Below are positions 33,664 through 41,993 of a stretch of DNA of 64,000 nt, in pieces. The notes under the pieces were generated by a model, which was not told the origin of the DNA, ran no database searches, and worked only from the letters and a program-made list of their open reading frames with translations. Numbering within the stretch: the stretch's first letter is position 1; each line of letters begins with the position of its first letter. The stretch is taken from positions 310,001 through 374,000 of the forward strand of contig NZ_JNZY01000010.1 in assembly GCF_000717655.1 (NCBI RefSeq), given 5' to 3'. This DNA is from Streptomyces katrae. GTDB taxonomy: Bacteria > Actinomycetota > Actinomycetes > Streptomycetales > Streptomycetaceae. The position numbers were made by a program, and so were the translations under genes.

Positions 33664-34866
33664 ATGAACGAACGGCACGAAGCAGGGGCGAGCGCGCATC
33701 GTGTTCTGGTCCTGGGGGCGGGTTATGCGGGCATGTCCGCGGCGATCCAGCTCGCGGCCCGGGTCAAGGGGCGCGAGGGCGTGCAGGTGACCTTGGTGGA
33801 CGCGCAGCAGCGGTTCACCGAGCGGATGCGGCTGCACATGACCGGGACCGGGCAGCGGCTCGCCGAACTGAGTATCCCGGAGCTACTGGCCGGCACGGGT
33901 GCGCAGTTCGTGCGCGGCTGGGTGACGGCGGTGGACGCGGACGCGAGGACCGTACGCATCGACGATGACCGGATCCTGCACTACGACACGCTCGTGTACG
34001 GGCTGGGCGGCGTGGCCGACACAGCGGAAGTGCCGGGGGCCGAGGACCACGCGTACACCCTGAACGGCGTGGAGGACGCCGAGGTGCTGGCCGACCGGCT
34101 GGCCGGGCTCGGCAGCGGCACGGTGGTGGTCGCGGGCAACGGGCTCAGCGGCATCGAGTCGGCGGCGGAGATCGCCGAGCAGCATCCGGAGCTGAACGTC
34201 GTGCTGCTGGGCCGGAGCGAACCCGGCGCGGCCATGAACCCGAAGGCCAAGTCGTATCTGCACTCCGCGCTCGAGCGGCTGGGCGTCCAGGCGCGTGGCG
34301 GGGCCGACGTGGTGAAGGTGCTGCCCGATGCGGTCGAGCTGGCGGGCGGGGAGAGCATCCCCGCCGACGTGGTCTTGTGGACGAGCGGTACGCGGGTGTC
34401 GCCGCTGGCGGCCGCCGCCGGGCTGACCGTCGACGACCGCGGCCGCATCGTCACCGACCCCGCGCTGCGGTCGGTGTCGCATCCGGAGGTGTACGCCGTG
34501 GGCGACGCGGCCGCCGTCCGCCAGGGCTACGGCGTGATGCACGGCACCTGCCAGGGCGGCATGCCGACCGGTGTGCACGCTGCGGTGTCGATCTTCCGGG
34601 TGCTGAAGGGCAAGCAGCCCAAGCCCTTCCGCTTCGGCTACTACCACACGCCGGTGAGCCTGGGGCGGCACGATGCGGTCGTGCAGTTCACCCGCCCCGA
34701 CGACAGCCCCCGGCGGATGTATCTGACCGGCCGTACGGCGGCACGGTATAAGGAGACGGTGACTGCTTCCCCCTGGCCGACCTACGGCCGTATGAAGAAG
34801 ATGCCCGCCTCGGGCGCGTTCTGGCCGCGCGGCGGCCGCTTCACCCGGGTCCAGGGGGCCCGGTGA
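33664..34866 (+). CDS. FAD-dependent NAD(P)H oxidoreductase (NDH-2-like)
   Basis: Flavoprotein of 400 residues with two Rossmann motifs: VLVLGAGYAGMSAAIQLA for FAD at the N-terminus and VVVAGNGLSGIESAAEIAE for NAD(P)H near residue 155. The late FAD motif HPEVYAVGDAAAV follows. The layout is that of type II NADH dehydrogenases and related quinone reductases, but the C-terminal membrane anchor is short. ATG 33664 follows GGAGGAAGGCGGAG. It overlaps the sigma factor gene by four bases (GTGA) and is the 'oxidoreductase' partner expected for an ECF41 locus. Confidence 0.85.
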   Translation: MNERHEAGASAHRVLVLGAGYAGMSAAIQLAARVKGREGVQVTLVDAQQRFTERMRLHMTGTGQRLAELSIPELLAGTGAQFVRGWVTAVDADARTVRIDDDRILHYDTLVYGLGGVADTAEVPGAEDHAYTLNGVEDAEVLADRLAGLGSGTVVVAGNGLSGIESAAEIAEQHPELNVVLLGRSEPGAAMNPKAKSYLHSALERLGVQARGGADVVKVLPDAVELAGGESIPADVVLWTSGTRVSPLAAAAGLTVDDRGRIVTDPALRSVSHPEVYAVGDAAAVRQGYGVMHGTCQGGMPTGVHAAVSIFRVLKGKQPKPFRFGYYHTPVSLGRHDAVVQFTRPDDSPRRMYLTGRTAARYKETVTASPWPTYGRMKKMPASGAFWPRGGRFTRVQGAR

Positions 34867-35783
34867 CCCAGCCGTCCGCGGACTTCGACCAGCAGATATT
34901 CCACCAGTACCGCAATCTGCTGTTCTCGGTGGCCTACCGTTTCCTCGGCACTGCGGCCGATGCCGAGGACGCGGTCCAGGACGCCTGGATCAAATGGTCG
35001 GCCGCCGAGCGCTCGCAGGTGGCCGATCCCAAGGCGTACCTGACGCGGATCGTGTCCAATCTGGCGCTGGAACGGCTGCGCTCCACCCGGTACAAGCGCG
35101 AAACGTATGTGGGGCCGTGGCTTCCCGAGCCCATTCTTACCGGCGGGGACGCCGCCGAGGCCGTCACGGACGCCGAGTCGGTGTCGATGGCGATGCTGGT
35201 GGTGCTGGAGACGCTGAGCCCGCTCGAACGTGCGGTGTTCGTGCTGAAGGAGGTCTTCGACTTCAGCCATGCCGAGATCGCGGAGGCGGTGGAGCGGTCC
35301 GAAGTCGCGGTTCGGCAGGCCGCGCACCGCGCCCGGGAGCACGTACGGGCCCGTCGGCTGCGCTTCCCGACGGACCGCTCGAGGCAGCGCGAGGTCACCG
35401 AGCGGTTCTTCGCCGCCTCCACCGGTGGCGACGTCAACGCCCTGATGGAGCTGCTGTCCCCGGACGTCACCCTGTGGACCGACGGCGGCGGCAAGGTCCG
35501 CCAGGCCCTGCTTCCGGTCGTGGGCGCATCCACGGTGGCTGCCTGGTTCGCGGCCATCGGCACGGTCACCTACCAGGGCGTCGAGCCGGCCGACATGAAC
35601 GCTCGACTCGTCGAAATAAACGGCGGGCCCGGCATGCTATTCAGCGGACCGAGCCGGGTGATCGCCACCGTCACCTTCGATTTCGACGCCGACGGCCGCA
35701 TCACCGCCCTCCACAACGTGGCCAACCCGGACAAGCTCCGGGCCATCGCCGAAGGCACCACTCACCACGTCGGGACGCGGTAG
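34863..35783 (+). CDS. sigJ: ECF41 (SigJ-like) RNA polymerase sigma factor
   Basis: Extracytoplasmic-function sigma factor of 306 residues. Region 2 (NLLFSVAYRFLGTAADAEDAVQDAWIKW) and region 4 (LSPLERAVFVLKEVFDFSHAEIAEAV) are followed by a C-terminal SnoaL-like domain. The ECF41 hallmarks are all visible: WLPEP between the sigma regions, and DGGGKV and NPDKL in the C-terminal domain, which in this group acts as a built-in regulator instead of an anti-sigma factor. It is translationally coupled to the oxidoreductase gene; the symbol follows the mycobacterial SigJ of the same group. Confidence 0.9.
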   Translation: MTQPSADFDQQIFHQYRNLLFSVAYRFLGTAADAEDAVQDAWIKWSAAERSQVADPKAYLTRIVSNLALERLRSTRYKRETYVGPWLPEPILTGGDAAEAVTDAESVSMAMLVVLETLSPLERAVFVLKEVFDFSHAEIAEAVERSEVAVRQAAHRAREHVRARRLRFPTDRSRQREVTERFFAASTGGDVNALMELLSPDVTLWTDGGGKVRQALLPVVGASTVAAWFAAIGTVTYQGVEPADMNARLVEINGGPGMLFSGPSRVIATVTFDFDADGRITALHNVANPDKLRAIAEGTTHHVGTR

Positions 35784-35932
35784 GCCCTGCACTTCGGGTG
35801 CCCCGCCCACTCGCCGTTCCGGCCCGGAGAGCGGTGGACCCCCGCGCCGGCGCGGGAGTTCCCCGGCCGCTACTCGAGTCGGTCCCCGGCCCACCTGGAC
35901 AGCGAGATCGTCCGCTACCCGGCGGATCCCGG

Positions 35933-35949
35933 TAGGCACTTCGTGCCTA
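35933..35949. terminator. Bidirectional hairpin at convergent gene ends
   Basis: A perfect 7-bp stem, TAGGCAC-TTC-GTGCCTA, sits between the sigma factor gene and the convergent peptidase-like gene, and includes the latter's TAG stop. The short stretch 35784-35932 shows only a possible fragment (EIVRYPADPGRHFVP). Confidence 0.55.
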
Positions 35950-37227
35950 AGGGCGCGCCGCGGTGTGTTCGAGGATCGTGCGTACCTCCGCGGTGATCGC
36001 GGTCTCGTTCCGCTCGAACTCGGGGCCGGTCAGCAGGTTCGGGTCCGCCGGGAGGCCGGTGAGGACCGGGGTGTGCAGGTGACCGCCGGGCAGCTGCGGG
36101 GCGAGATCGCCGCGGAGGCGGTTGGAGCGGTAGGCCACCTCGTTCGACAGGTAGCCGCCCCCGCCGCCCTCCACCGCGCGCGAACCCGGCGTCGGGCCGT
36201 CCTCGCGGTCCACGGGCGCGGTGGCGCCCGCCGGGATCTCCGTGACGGCGGTGTTCAGGAGCACGGGGTACGGGCTCTGGACGGCGCCGGTCGCCGCGGC
36301 GGTCGGGAGCGTGGTCCGGATGAACTCGGCGCCCGGGGCGAGGCCGGGAGCGGTCACGGGGTGCTCGCGTGTGCCGCCGGAGAGGGAACCGGTGTTGTCG
36401 GGGTACGGATCCGCCGACCGGGACCGGCCGGCCCAGGCCTCCAGGGTGAAGAGACCGGGGTAGCCCTGGCTGATGGTGGTGATGACGTCCGCCGCGCCCG
36501 GGCCGCCGGGAGCGCCGGCCAGGCGCGGGGCGAAGGCCCGCTCCACGATGCCGGCGTCGAAGTCGGCGTACCGCACGGGCAGGACGACGGCCCGGATCTC
36601 GGCGGGGCTGCCGTCGGCGAGGGTGATGCGGCGGCCGTTGAGTCGGAGGGCGGCGGAACCGGAGGGGTTGGCGCGGCGGAGCTCGGCGTCCAGACCGAAG
36701 GGGTCGAAGCCGCTGATGAACACGCGCCGTACGCCCGGAGCGGTCCGGAAGGCGTTGTCGGTGAGGCCGCGGGAGGCATCCTCGAAGCGGGCGCGCAGCG
36801 CGGTGCGGTCGACGGCGAAGGCCGGCTCCCAGCGGGCGAGCGCGGTGGTCATGGCCAGCCGGGTCCAGTACAGCGGCCGGTCGTCCCCGGCCTGGAGGTC
36901 ACCGCCGGGCCGCTGCCCCTGGGCGCGGCGTACGGCGGACTGCCAGAGGGCCCCGCCCCAGCCGTCGAGCAGCCGCTCGGCCTCGGCGGGGCTCCGGACC
37001 CCGCACAGGGCGGCCGGAAAACGCCGTACGAAGTCCCCGAACCCGGCGCGCTCGACGAGGGCCGTGGTCCGCGCATCCTCGAGCCGCGCTTGCTCGGCGT
37101 CGAGGGGCGCGGAGGGCGCGGTGCGGCAGGAGGAGGCGTCCTGTGCGTGCGCGGGTGCGGTGACGGCCAGGGGGAGGACGGTGGCAAGAAGGACCGCGAA
37201 GGACGCGGCTCGCCGTAAGAGCATCAT
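35947..37227 (-). CDS. Secreted pyroglutamyl peptidase-like protein with Cys-to-Ser change
   Basis: Exported protein of 426 residues. The signal peptide (RRAASFAVLLATVLPLAVTAPAHA) is followed by about 120 unassigned residues and a domain of the pyroglutamyl peptidase I (C15) fold: VFISGFDPFGLD, NPSGSAALRLNG, VVLPVRYADFD, and the Glu region TISQGYPGLFTLEAWAGRS. At the nucleophile position, where C15 enzymes have YLCN, it reads GGGYLSNEVAY, with Ser361 instead of Cys. A His follows in GGHLHTPVL. It may be inactive, a binding protein, or use Ser. Start ATG 37227 is favoured by a possible leaderless promoter; ATG 37239 is an alternative. Confidence 0.7.
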   Translation of the reverse strand: MMLLRRAASFAVLLATVLPLAVTAPAHAQDASSCRTAPSAPLDAEQARLEDARTTALVERAGFGDFVRRFPAALCGVRSPAEAERLLDGWGGALWQSAVRRAQGQRPGGDLQAGDDRPLYWTRLAMTTALARWEPAFAVDRTALRARFEDASRGLTDNAFRTAPGVRRVFISGFDPFGLDAELRRANPSGSAALRLNGRRITLADGSPAEIRAVVLPVRYADFDAGIVERAFAPRLAGAPGGPGAADVITTISQGYPGLFTLEAWAGRSRSADPYPDNTGSLSGGTREHPVTAPGLAPGAEFIRTTLPTAAATGAVQSPYPVLLNTAVTEIPAGATAPVDREDGPTPGSRAVEGGGGGYLSNEVAYRSNRLRGDLAPQLPGGHLHTPVLTGLPADPNLLTGPEFERNETAITAEVRTILEHTAARP

Positions 37228-37278
37228 GCAATGTGACATTACACAGCTGCGGCCAGCCCGCGACAGACACTTTTCCGG

Positions 37279-38166
37279 TCACTCCGGCACAGGCGTGTCG
37301 CGCCGCCGCCGGTGCAGCGTCGCGTCGAGGGCGGCAGACAGTTCGGGGATCGAAGGCCTCGCCGCCGGGTCGGGCAGCAGGCACCCGTCGATGGCCGCAG
37401 CCAGGGCGCGCGGGAGGCGCCGGCGGGCTGTCACCGGTGGGGCCGCCCCTTCGAGCTGCGGAAACCAGTCCGCGCCCCCGGTGTCCGTCGTGCCGCTGAC
37501 CGTGTCGCCGATGTCGAACGGCACGTCACCGGTGGCGAGTTCGTACAGCGTGATGCCGATGCCCCAGACATCGGCCGCCGCCGACAGGGGCCCTCCGCGC
37601 GCCTGTTCGGGGGCCAGGTAGCCGAACGTGCCCACGCCCGGCGGGGCGATGCCCGGCGGGCGGGCGACGCTGAGGTCGAGCACTTTCGCGTGACCGCATT
37701 CCACCACGACGTTGGACGGCTTCAGGTCCAGGTGCAACAGGCCCTGCCCGTGCAGGTAGTGCATCGCGGAGCACAGCTGCACGCCCAGGAGGGCCACGTC
37801 CTCGGCGGCTGCCCGCCGGGGCAGACGGCCGATGAGGTGGGACAGCGTCTCACCCGTCAGCGTTTCGAGGACGACGAGCGGCTCGGGCGACTCGAACGTC
37901 TCGTACGCGCGGACCAGATGCGGATGCGTGAAGCGCTGGAGCCAGCGGCCCTCGCGGACGAGCCGGCCGCCCAGCCGCGGCTCGTCACGGCAGTCGGGGC
38001 GCAGGACCTTCACCACGCACCGGCAGTCCCGTTCCTCGCTCCAGGCGTCGTAGAGGTCTAGCCAGCCGGTCCGGGCCAGGGGCGCCAGGACCTCGTACCC
38101 CGGTGCGGGGACCGTGCCGGGTACGAGGGGCGGGGCCACGGGCCGGGTGGCGGTGGCGGGGCTCAT
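37279..38166 (-). CDS. Soluble Ser/Thr kinase-like protein
   Basis: Kinase-fold protein of 295 residues without a membrane helix. Lys53 (CVVKVLRP), HLDLKPSN (catalytic Asp147) and GTFGYLAPEQARGG are present. The Gly-rich loop is degenerate (LARTGWLDLYDAW) and the metal-binding DFG is DLS (164-166), so Mg binding would still be possible through Asp. It starts 16 bases after the ABC exporter gene and belongs to the peptide-exporter-kinase unit. It could phosphorylate the small peptide or the exporter, or act as a pseudokinase regulator; none is shown by sequence alone. Confidence 0.8.
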   Translation of the reverse strand: MSPATATRPVAPPLVPGTVPAPGYEVLAPLARTGWLDLYDAWSEERDCRCVVKVLRPDCRDEPRLGGRLVREGRWLQRFTHPHLVRAYETFESPEPLVVLETLTGETLSHLIGRLPRRAAAEDVALLGVQLCSAMHYLHGQGLLHLDLKPSNVVVECGHAKVLDLSVARPPGIAPPGVGTFGYLAPEQARGGPLSAAADVWGIGITLYELATGDVPFDIGDTVSGTTDTGGADWFPQLEGAAPPVTARRRLPRALAAAIDGCLLPDPAARPSIPELSAALDATLHRRRRDTPVPE

Positions 38167-38182
38167 GACGGGACCTTCGGGC

Positions 38183-40054
38183 TCACGACAGGATCTTCAG
38201 GGGAGTCGCGGCCGTGGGTGCGTCGGCCCCGGGCGCACCGCCGTTCGCGCGGTGCAGGCGGGCATAGGCACCGCCCCGTCCGAGCAGCTCCTCGTGCGTG
38301 CCGCACTCGACGACCCGGCCCCGGTCCAGGACCACCGTGCATGTCGCGTCGCGCACGGTGAGCAGGTTGTGCGAGATCACGACGGTGGTCCGCCCGGCCA
38401 TCAGCCGGCGCAGCGGTTCCATGATGCGGCGGCCCGACTCGGCGTCCAGGCCGGTGGTCGGTTCGTCCAGGAGCAGTACGGGCGCGTCCCTGACCATCGC
38501 GCGGGCGATCGCCAGGCGCTGTGCCTGCCCGCCGGAGAGCGTCCGGCCCCGCTGGCCCACCACCGTGTCGTAGCCCTCGGGGAGCAGCCGGATGAACCCG
38601 TCGGCGTCGGCGGCGCGGGCCGCGGCCACGATGTCCGCCTCCGTGGCGCCGGGCCGGCCGTAGGCGATGTTCTCGCGTACGGTGCCGTGGAAGACGAGCG
38701 TCTCCTGCAGCACGACCGCGACGTTCTCGCGCAGCTCGGACAGCCGCAGCTCCCGCAGATCGGTGCCGTCGAGGAGGACCGCCCCCTGGTCCGGGTCGTA
38801 GAAGCGCAGTTGCAGCTTCCCGACCGTGGACTTGCCCGCGCCGCTCGCACCGACCAGCGCCAGCGTGGTACCGGGCTCCACACGGAACGACACGTCGCGC
38901 AGTGCCCGCCGCGACGTGCCCGGATAGCGGAAGGAGACGCCGCGGAACTCGACATCGCCGCGGGCGCGCCCGATCCTGCGGGCACGTGCGGCTTCCACCT
39001 CGACGACCTGTGGGCGCTGGTCGAGCAGTTCGATGATCCGCTCGGCCGAAGCGGACGCCGCGTAGAAGGTGGTCGTGAGCTGCGACAGGTCGCGGATCGG
39101 ACTGTAGAGCTTGCTCAACAGGGCGATGAAGACCAGCAGTCCGCCCAGCGTGAGCTGCCCCTGCGCCAGCTTCCACGTACCGAGGCCCATCACTGCCAGC
39201 GCGCCGGTCAGTTCGATCACCTCGACGACCGGGCCGTAGACGGAACGGATGCGGGCCGAGACCATCTCCGCGCGGAACCGGCCCATGCTTTCGCGGGCGA
39301 ACCGGCCTTCCTCCGTCCCCTGCCGGTTGTACGCCTGCACCAGCGCGATGTTGCCGAGCGACTCCTCGGCTATCGCGCTGATCGAGCCGCTGCGCCGGCG
39401 CCGCTCCCGAGACGCGGCCCTGACCAGCCGGGAGAAGCGCCGGGCCGCGGCCCAGAAGAGCGGCACGATGATCAGCGCGAGGAGGGTCAGGTCCCAGCTC
39501 AGGTAGAAGAGCAGGCCCAGGAAGACGCCCAACTGGACCACGTAGTAGAGGGCGTTGGCCACTCCGGAGAGGAGGAACGTCTCGATCGCGTCGACATCGC
39601 CGGTGATGCGCGAGAGTACGTCCCCCAGCCGCCGCCGTTCGAAGAACCCGAGCGAGAGCCCCTGGACGTGCCGGTAGACGTCCGAGCGCAGGGCCAGCAG
39701 GAAACGCTCGCCGACCCAGGTGGACATCACGTCGTCGGCGAACTCCAGAATGCCGGACAGAACGACGAGTCCCAGGTAGGCGAGTGCGATCCAGAGGAAG
39801 GGGCGCAGATCGCGCGGAACGAGGACCTCGTCCACCACGATCTTGAAGAGCCAGATCTCGGCCGCGTCGATGAGTGGGCCGATCATGCTGAAGAGGAGGA
39901 TCGGGAAGAGCCAGCGCCGGCCGCCGCGCGTATAGGGCCAGAACCGCCGGAAGGCCTCACGCGGAGCGACCGGCGGCGCGGCGGCGACGACCGCATCGGG
40001 ATCATCGGCCACCGACAGCAGCCGGTGCAGCGCATGCCACGCGACACGCCTCAT
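38183..40054 (-). CDS. ABC exporter, fused membrane and ATPase domains
   Basis: Half-transporter of 623 residues of the type IV exporter class, acting as a dimer. Six membrane segments (about 45-330, from LFPILLFSMIGPLIDAAEIWLF to LTLGGLLVFIALLSKLY) precede the ATPase. The ATPase carries Walker A GASGAGKST, Q-loop VVLQETLVFHGT, signature LSGGQAQR, Walker B VLLLDEPT and the switch His in VVISHNLL. No N-terminal C39 peptidase is present, so any leader would have to be removed by another enzyme. ATG 40054 has GAGGA upstream. It lies between a 53-residue peptide gene and a kinase gene on the same strand. Confidence 0.9.
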   Translation of the reverse strand: MRRVAWHALHRLLSVADDPDAVVAAAPPVAPREAFRRFWPYTRGGRRWLFPILLFSMIGPLIDAAEIWLFKIVVDEVLVPRDLRPFLWIALAYLGLVVLSGILEFADDVMSTWVGERFLLALRSDVYRHVQGLSLGFFERRRLGDVLSRITGDVDAIETFLLSGVANALYYVVQLGVFLGLLFYLSWDLTLLALIIVPLFWAAARRFSRLVRAASRERRRRSGSISAIAEESLGNIALVQAYNRQGTEEGRFARESMGRFRAEMVSARIRSVYGPVVEVIELTGALAVMGLGTWKLAQGQLTLGGLLVFIALLSKLYSPIRDLSQLTTTFYAASASAERIIELLDQRPQVVEVEAARARRIGRARGDVEFRGVSFRYPGTSRRALRDVSFRVEPGTTLALVGASGAGKSTVGKLQLRFYDPDQGAVLLDGTDLRELRLSELRENVAVVLQETLVFHGTVRENIAYGRPGATEADIVAAARAADADGFIRLLPEGYDTVVGQRGRTLSGGQAQRLAIARAMVRDAPVLLLDEPTTGLDAESGRRIMEPLRRLMAGRTTVVISHNLLTVRDATCTVVLDRGRVVECGTHEELLGRGGAYARLHRANGGAPGADAPTAATPLKILS

Positions 40055-40123
40055 GGACGCGGTCCTCAGGGATTGCCGGCTGGGCGGGGCAAGGAGCGGG
40101 GTCCGCCCAGCCGTTCTCGGCGG

Positions 40124-40285
40124 TCAGCAGCCGCGACCGTGGCGGCCGTTGTTGCCGTGCTGGCCGTGGTCCGTGTTGCGGTGGCGACGGTGCCGGCGCC
40201 TGCCGGTGTTGTCGTCGCGCCCCGAGGTCCAGTCCCTCTTTCCGTGACGGCGGTTTGCTGGGATGAGATGAGTGAAGATCGCCAT
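40124..40285 (-). CDS. 53-residue Arg/His-rich peptide, possible exported or modified peptide
   Basis: Short gene with an excellent ribosome binding site (AGGAGGAAAGCTC before the ATG at 40285). The product has 12 Arg, 7 His and several Asn, Asp and Gly, a slightly hydrophobic start (MAIFTHLIPAN), one Trp (19), five Ser/Thr (T5, T20, S21, T27, T38) and ends in a single Cys (HGRGC). No signal peptide. It is 69 bases ahead of the ABC exporter and in the same direction, so exporter substrate or precursor peptide is a natural guess. A nucleic-acid- or metal-binding role fits the composition equally well. Family not recognised. Confidence 0.65.
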   Translation of the reverse strand: MAIFTHLIPANRRHGKRDWTSGRDDNTGRRRHRRHRNTDHGQHGNNGRHGRGC

Positions 40286-40466
40286 GAGCTTTCCTCCTGG
40301 AGAGGCTTCTACAGGGGATACGGTCCAGACGGTCCGGGAGATTGCCTTTTCCGGAAAAAATCTTCCTCCCGCCCCCGGACAGCGCCCACGAGTGGGTGAA
40401 TCGGCCTGGTTCGGACCCGTCTGGTATGGGATGGCCCGGCACACCCTCATCCGATGGGAGACCCAC
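40286..40466. promoter_or_regulatory. Divergent control region with AT-rich palindrome
   Basis: The 181 bases between the peptide gene and the chaplin gene hold the perfect 12-bp palindrome TTTTCCGGAAAA (40347-40358), unusually A/T-rich for this genome, and a tandem ACGGTCC repeat (about 40320-40334). Either could be a regulator site for one or both divergent genes. No convincing -35/-10 pair was fixed. Confidence 0.4.
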
Positions 40467-40703
40467 ATGAAGATCCGTACTCTGGCCGTTGCAGCCTGTC
40501 TGGTCGTCGGTGCGACGCTGGGCGGGATCGGCAGCGCTTCTGCCGATGCCACGGCCGAGGGCTATGCCATCGGCTCCCCGGGCATCCTCTCGGGCAACGT
40601 CGTCCAGGTGCCGATCCACGTCCCGGTCAACCTCTGCGGCAACAGTGTCAACGTCATCGGGGTGCTGAACCCGACCGCCGGCAACGTCTGCATCAACCAC
40701 TGA
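40467..40703 (+). CDS. Short chaplin
   Basis: Secreted, surface-active amyloid-forming protein of 78 residues of the chaplin family, which coats aerial hyphae and spores. A signal peptide ends at ASA-DA (26/27). The single chaplin domain follows: GSPGILSGNVVQVPIHVPVNLCGNSVNVIG (in part) with the conserved Cys57 and Cys75 (GNVC). No LAXTG sorting signal, so it is of the short type (ChpD-H-like). ATG 40467 has GGGAG 5 bases upstream; longer frames upstream are not supported. Confidence 0.92.
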   Translation: MKIRTLAVAACLVVGATLGGIGSASADATAEGYAIGSPGILSGNVVQVPIHVPVNLCGNSVNVIGVLNPTAGNVCINH

Positions 40704-40718
40704 CCCATGCCTGCCCGC

Positions 40719-40746
40719 GGTGTCACCGGACCCGTCCGGTGACACC
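40719..40746. terminator. Strong bidirectional terminator hairpin
   Basis: A perfect 12-bp stem, GGTGTCACCGGA-CCCG-TCCGGTGACACC, lies between the chaplin stop and the end of the convergent MFS gene. Confidence 0.8.
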
Positions 40747-40754
40747 GCCCGGCG

Positions 40755-41993
40755 TCACGGAACCCCGCGGATGCGGCGGACCAGTACCGACCCCGCCAGC
40801 GCCAGGGCCCCCGCGAGCGCGTACAGCGCCGTGTACCCGCCGAAGTGGGTGACCACCGGCGCGGCGATCACCGGAGCCAGCACCTGGGGCAGCGCATTGG
40901 CGATGTTGATGACGCCGAGGTCCCGGCCCCGGTCCTCCGCCGTCGGCAGCACGTCCGTCAGCAGGGCGAAGTCCACCGACGTGTAGACGCCGAACCCGAC
41001 CCCGAGGACGAGCGAGGCGACGATCGCCCCCGTCCAGGTCTGCCAGACGGCGAGCAGCAGGGTGGCCGCCGAGATGACCAGCCCCGACCCGATGACGTAG
41101 ACCTTCCTGCGGCCCGTTCGGTCCGACCGCACACCGCTGATCACCACCGTGGCCAGCAGGGTGAGCGCGTTGAGCGCCGTCAGGATCAGCACGCCCGTGT
41201 CCGCGTCGTCCTCGTAGTGCACGGCGTCGGTCAGGTAGTACAGCAGGTACATCGTGCTGACCGAGTACGACAGGTTCATCAGGAAGCGCGTCAACCAGGC
41301 CCAGCCGAAGTCGGGATGGTTCCGCGGATCGATCCAGAAGCCGGTGAGGAAGGTCCGCCAGCGGAAGGCGGGCCGGGCGTCGGGCCACAGGCGCGTGTCG
41401 CGGCGCATCACCACGTACGGGACGGCCGCGAGCACCGAGAAGGCCGCGCACGCGAGATACCCGGCGGTGACGCCGCCCGCGACCGTGGCGAGCGCCGTAC
41501 CGACCAGGATCCCGCCGACCTGCGCGACCCCGAGCCAGCCGCCGACCAGACCGCGCTGCCGGGGCGGAACCTGATCGGGCACGGCGGCGGTGAGGGCGGC
41601 GAACGCCGCGTTGAGCGCGAGCTGCACCAGGCACCAGCCCGCGATCACCCCGGCGACGCTCGAAGCCCGGGCGAGGACGAGCAGTCCGGCCGCGCCGCCC
41701 GCAACTCCCGCCACCACCCAGGGGATCCGCCGGCCCGCCGGCGACGTCGTACGGTCCGACAGGGCCCCGAAGACCGGGTTGGCGACCATCGAGACCGCCG
41801 CGCCCACCCCCGTCACCAGGGCGAGCGTGGACGCCTTGTGGCCCGGGGTGAGCTGCTGCGCCTGGCGGGCCAGGAGCAGTTGGAGCGGGCCGAACCAGCC
41901 GGCCCAGACCCCGAGATTCGCGAGGGACAGCGCACCGACCCAGCGCCCGCCGACCGGGCTGCCGGTCTCCGCGGCCGTCCGTTCGACGGTCAT
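40755..41993 (-). CDS. MFS transporter of the beta-glucosidase operon
   Basis: Membrane transporter of 412 residues with about twelve hydrophobic segments. The loop 2-3 motif GALSDRTTSPAGRRIPWV is typical of the glycoside-pentoside-hexuronide and related sugar MFS groups, and a second GVRSDRTGRRK occurs in the other half. The start ATG overlaps the stop of the glucosidase gene (ATGA), so it is coupled. Uptake of the glucoside substrate, or export, is the likely role; direction cannot be read. Confidence 0.85.
   Translation of the reverse strand: MTVERTAAETGSPVGGRWVGALSLANLGVWAGWFGPLQLLLARQAQQLTPGHKASTLALVTGVGAAVSMVANPVFGALSDRTTSPAGRRIPWVVAGVAGGAAGLLVLARASSVAGVIAGWCLVQLALNAAFAALTAAVPDQVPPRQRGLVGGWLGVAQVGGILVGTALATVAGGVTAGYLACAAFSVLAAVPYVVMRRDTRLWPDARPAFRWRTFLTGFWIDPRNHPDFGWAWLTRFLMNLSYSVSTMYLLYYLTDAVHYEDDADTGVLILTALNALTLLATVVISGVRSDRTGRRKVYVIGSGLVISAATLLLAVWQTWTGAIVASLVLGVGFGVYTSVDFALLTDVLPTAEDRGRDLGVINIANALPQVLAPVIAAPVVTHFGGYTALYALAGALALAGSVLVRRIRGVP

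Noticed and set aside
37279..40285. A lanthipeptide (SapB-type) locus
   Set aside because: The kinase-like protein has no lyase or cyclase domain and the peptide lacks the Ser/Cys pattern of lanthipeptides, so the class III label does not fit even though an ABC exporter is present.
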